From assembly GCA_016296675.1 (NCBI GenBank), contig JAEDIV010000133.1, forward strand, positions 1 through 7,064: a DNA stretch of 7,064 nucleotides. The letters are read 5' to 3'. Made by a program: the position numbers and the translations under genes. The stretch comes from Clostridia bacterium. Its GTDB lineage: Bacteria; Bacillota; Clostridia; Christensenellales; Aristaeellaceae. The notes beneath the pieces are model-generated. The model was not told the origin of the DNA. It made no database searches and saw only the letters and a program-made list of their open reading frames with translations. Below, one piece after another: positions 5,743-7,064 of this stretch (the stretch's first letter is position 1; each line of letters starts with the position of its first letter).

Positions 5743-6282
5743 TCAGAGTACGGTATTTTTGAGGGTTCTGCGAACCGCCTCCAGGCGGCCGGCAACGGTG
5801 TCCTCCACGCGCTTGCCGTCGTAATCGATGCGGATTCCGCCAAGACAAGCAGGGTCAACCTGCTGATTGAGTTCAATGATTTTTCCTGTGATTGCACCAA
5901 GACGGACCTTGAGCCTGAGCGCCTGCTGACTGGTCAGCGGCTCTGCGCTTACAACCTTGACCGGCAGTATGTCGTTGTCTTCGTTGTACAGATCGCGGTA
6001 GGCCTGGGCGCATTCATGGAATTTCAGGACATAGCCCTTTTCTGTCAAAAGTTTTAAGAAATTGAGCGTATAGGCGTGAACTTTTCCTCTGAAGCTCTGA
6101 TCGATGATGCCGATTCTTTCCTCAACCGAAATATTCGGCGTGGACAAAAGCCTCAGAAAATCCTTCTCGCTTTCAAACGCACTGTCAAGCGTTTTAATTT
6201 CCTCTAAAATCTGCGTTCCGAGCGCCTCATCCCTGGCAAGGCCGTAAAGCGCCTCTGCATAAACGGTAGCCGCGCCGGTCAT
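5743..6282 (-). CDS. atpH: F1Fo ATP synthase delta subunit (OSCP homologue)
   Basis: The 179-residue delta subunit caps the F1 hexamer and ties it to subunit b of the peripheral stalk. The N-terminal helical domain (1 to about 105) begins GAATVYAEALYGLARDE, the standard YAxALxxLA pattern. It includes a short NISVEERIGIID stretch (50-61) and FLKLLTEKG (75-83). The C-terminal domain carries the hallmark VDPACLGGIRIDYDGKRVEDT (142-162), followed by a final helix. Delta is the most variable F1 subunit, but the length and both motifs fit. Its ATG overlaps the atpF stop by ATGA (6279-6282), suggesting translational coupling. Its stop at 5743 is 21 bases before the atpA ATG. Confidence 0.97.
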   Translation of the reverse strand: MTGAATVYAEALYGLARDEALGTQILEEIKTLDSAFESEKDFLRLLSTPNISVEERIGIIDQSFRGKVHAYTLNFLKLLTEKGYVLKFHECAQAYRDLYNEDNDILPVKVVSAEPLTSQQALRLKVRLGAITGKIIELNQQVDPACLGGIRIDYDGKRVEDTVAGRLEAVRRTLKNTVL

Positions 6283-6779
6283 TTGATATCACCCAATTCA
6301 TCGATGAAGTGGTCAATCATTTCGGCTTTGTCCGCTGCGCTCAGCTGACGGCCGACGACCTTTCCGGCGATTTCAAGCGCCATATCGGAAATTTCATTCT
6401 TGGCTTCGTTGACTGCCTTTTTCTTTTCAAGTCGGATGTCGTCCTGCGCCTTCTGAAGAATCTGTCCGGCTTCATTCTTGGCCTTTTCAACAATTTCTTC
6501 CTCGCGCTTCTGACCGCGGGCAACCGCGTCTTTCACGATCTTGTCCGAAGTCATCTGGGCGTCATTGAGCTTCTTAAGATATTCTTCCTTCATCGCCATG
6601 GCTTCTTCCCTGGCGTTTCCGGCGTTTTCATACATGTCGTCGATTTCCTTCTGGCGCGCTTCGATCAATTTGCGAACGGGACCGATCAGATATTTTCTTG
6701 CCACCAGGAAAATGGCCAGCGTATTTAAAAGGATAAACAGCGCCGTCCAGAAATCGATGCCGATAAAGCTTTCAAACAC
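6279..6779 (-). CDS. atpF: F1Fo ATP synthase subunit b (peripheral stalk)
   Basis: Subunit b anchors the stator stalk in the membrane and holds F1 through delta. The 166-residue protein has one N-terminal membrane segment (about 10-28, in DFWTALFILLNTLAIFLVA). This is followed by the conserved basic turn with GPVRKLIEARQKEI (33-46) and then a long charged helix rich in Glu, Lys and Ala to about residue 145 that would form the coiled-coil dimer. The C-terminus, with AADKAEMIDHFIDELG, binds delta. The start is GTG (6777-6779), supported by GAGGAG 8 bases upstream (6788-6793). No in-frame ATG occurs before Met49, which would remove the membrane segment. Only one b gene is visible, implying a b2 homodimer. 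It overlaps atpH by four bases. Confidence 0.97.
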   Translation of the reverse strand: MFESFIGIDFWTALFILLNTLAIFLVARKYLIGPVRKLIEARQKEIDDMYENAGNAREEAMAMKEEYLKKLNDAQMTSDKIVKDAVARGQKREEEIVEKAKNEAGQILQKAQDDIRLEKKKAVNEAKNEISDMALEIAGKVVGRQLSAADKAEMIDHFIDELGDIK

Positions 6780-6787
6780 TTTTGTCT

Positions 6788-6793
6788 CTCCTC
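6788..6793 (-). promoter_or_regulatory. Ribosome binding site deciding the GTG start of atpF
   Basis: GAGGAG on the minus strand lies 8 bases before the GTG at 6779. It supports a GTG start and the full N-terminal membrane segment of subunit b. Confidence 0.8.
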
Positions 6794-6805
6794 TCGATTA
6801 TGCGT

Positions 6806-6825
6806 TAAGGAACAAAACATCCTTA
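6806..6825 (-). repeat. Small inverted repeat across the atpE stop codon
   Basis: TAAGGA (6806-6811) and TCCTTA (6820-6825) are perfect inverted repeats around an A/C-rich 8-base loop. The right arm contains the atpE stop. The stem is A+T rich and only six pairs, with no U-tract after it, so it is not a terminator. At most it could shape mRNA processing or translation between atpE and atpF. Confidence 0.35.
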
Positions 6826-7062
6826 CAGCGTAAAGAGGATGAGGAATGCGATTAAGAGCGCGTAGATACCGGTGGTCTCGGTGATGGCGCAGCCCATGAT
6901 CATCGTGGTTCTTAAGTCGCCGGCGGCCTCGGGCTGACGGGCCATGCCTTCAAGCGCCTTCGATACTGCGTTACCTTCGCCGATTGCGGGGCCGATAGCG
7001 CCGATGCCCATGCAGAGGCCTGCGCCGATTGCTTTACCCAAAGTAGCAATTGCCTGTTCCAT
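6823..7062 (-). CDS. atpE: F1Fo ATP synthase subunit c, Na+-type two-carboxylate rotor protein
   Basis: Subunit c is the 79-residue hairpin that assembles into the membrane rotor ring. Helix 1 (about 4-37) contains the Gly-rich GAGLCMGIGAIGPAIGEG (13-30) typical of c-rings. The polar loop is ARQPEA (41-46), where gamma and epsilon contact the ring. Helix 2 (about 51-77) carries the ion-carrying Glu62 in AITETTGIY (59-67). With a constant offset of three, Glu29, Ile60, Glu62, Thr63 and Tyr67 line up with the Na+ ligands Q32, V63, E65, S66 and Y70 of the Ilyobacter tartaricus c-ring. Glu29 replaces Gln, as in the two-carboxylate Fusobacterium nucleatum ring. Sodium coupling is therefore likely but inferred. 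The ATG at 7060-7062 is followed by a family-like N-terminus; its ribosome binding site lies off the right edge, where atpB is expected. Confidence 0.97.
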   Translation of the reverse strand: MEQAIATLGKAIGAGLCMGIGAIGPAIGEGNAVSKALEGMARQPEAAGDLRTTMIMGCAITETTGIYALLIAFLILFTL

Positions 7063-7064
7063 AA

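Noticed and set aside
1..7064. Search for CRISPR arrays, transposase fragments, tRNA or rRNA
   Set aside because: No regularly spaced direct DNA repeats, insertion-sequence ends, cloverleaf-like sequences or rRNA motifs were seen by eye; the only periodic signal is the 33-base protein repeat at 223-453.

Overview
The window carries most of a bacterial F1Fo ATP synthase operon on the minus strand (positions 7062 down to 1516), in the usual order atpE-atpF-atpH-atpA-atpG-atpD-atpC. The a subunit gene (atpB) would lie beyond the right edge. Genes are tightly packed: two ATGA overlaps, gaps of at most a few tens of bases, and Shine-Dalgarno sites close to AGGAGG. Gene order, strong purine-rich ribosome binding sites and protein sequence style suggest a Gram-positive anaerobe of the Clostridia type. 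This is an inference from style, not a taxonomic assignment.

Left to right: positions 2-55 (+) are the last codons of a protein ending in a bacterial SH3-like domain, followed by a strong intrinsic terminator (69-103). A sigma-A-like promoter (122-150) and an AGGAGG site lead into a 165-residue single-pass membrane protein (193-690, +) that I do not recognise. Its N-terminal half is built from seven 11-residue repeats. A long hairpin at 717-762 lies between this gene and the convergent SGNH-hydrolase gene (790-1449, minus) and probably terminates both. The SGNH gene lies directly downstream of atpC, with a strong rho-independent terminator hairpin (1474-1506) squeezed between them. The rest of the window is ATP synthase.

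How the genes work together: subunit c (atpE) forms the ion-driven rotor ring, b (atpF) and delta (atpH) form the peripheral stalk, alpha (atpA) and beta (atpD) form the catalytic hexamer, and gamma (atpG) and epsilon (atpC) form the central stalk. The c subunit has Glu29, Glu62, Thr63 and Tyr67 at the positions expected for a Na+-binding rotor of the two-carboxylate type, so the enzyme is probably sodium-coupled.

The most notable points are the Na+-type c-ring signature, the unrecognised hendecad-repeat membrane protein, and the terminator that sits directly on the ribosome binding site of the SGNH gene. I found no mobile element, CRISPR array, tRNA or rRNA. There is no stretch over 300 bases without a gene.
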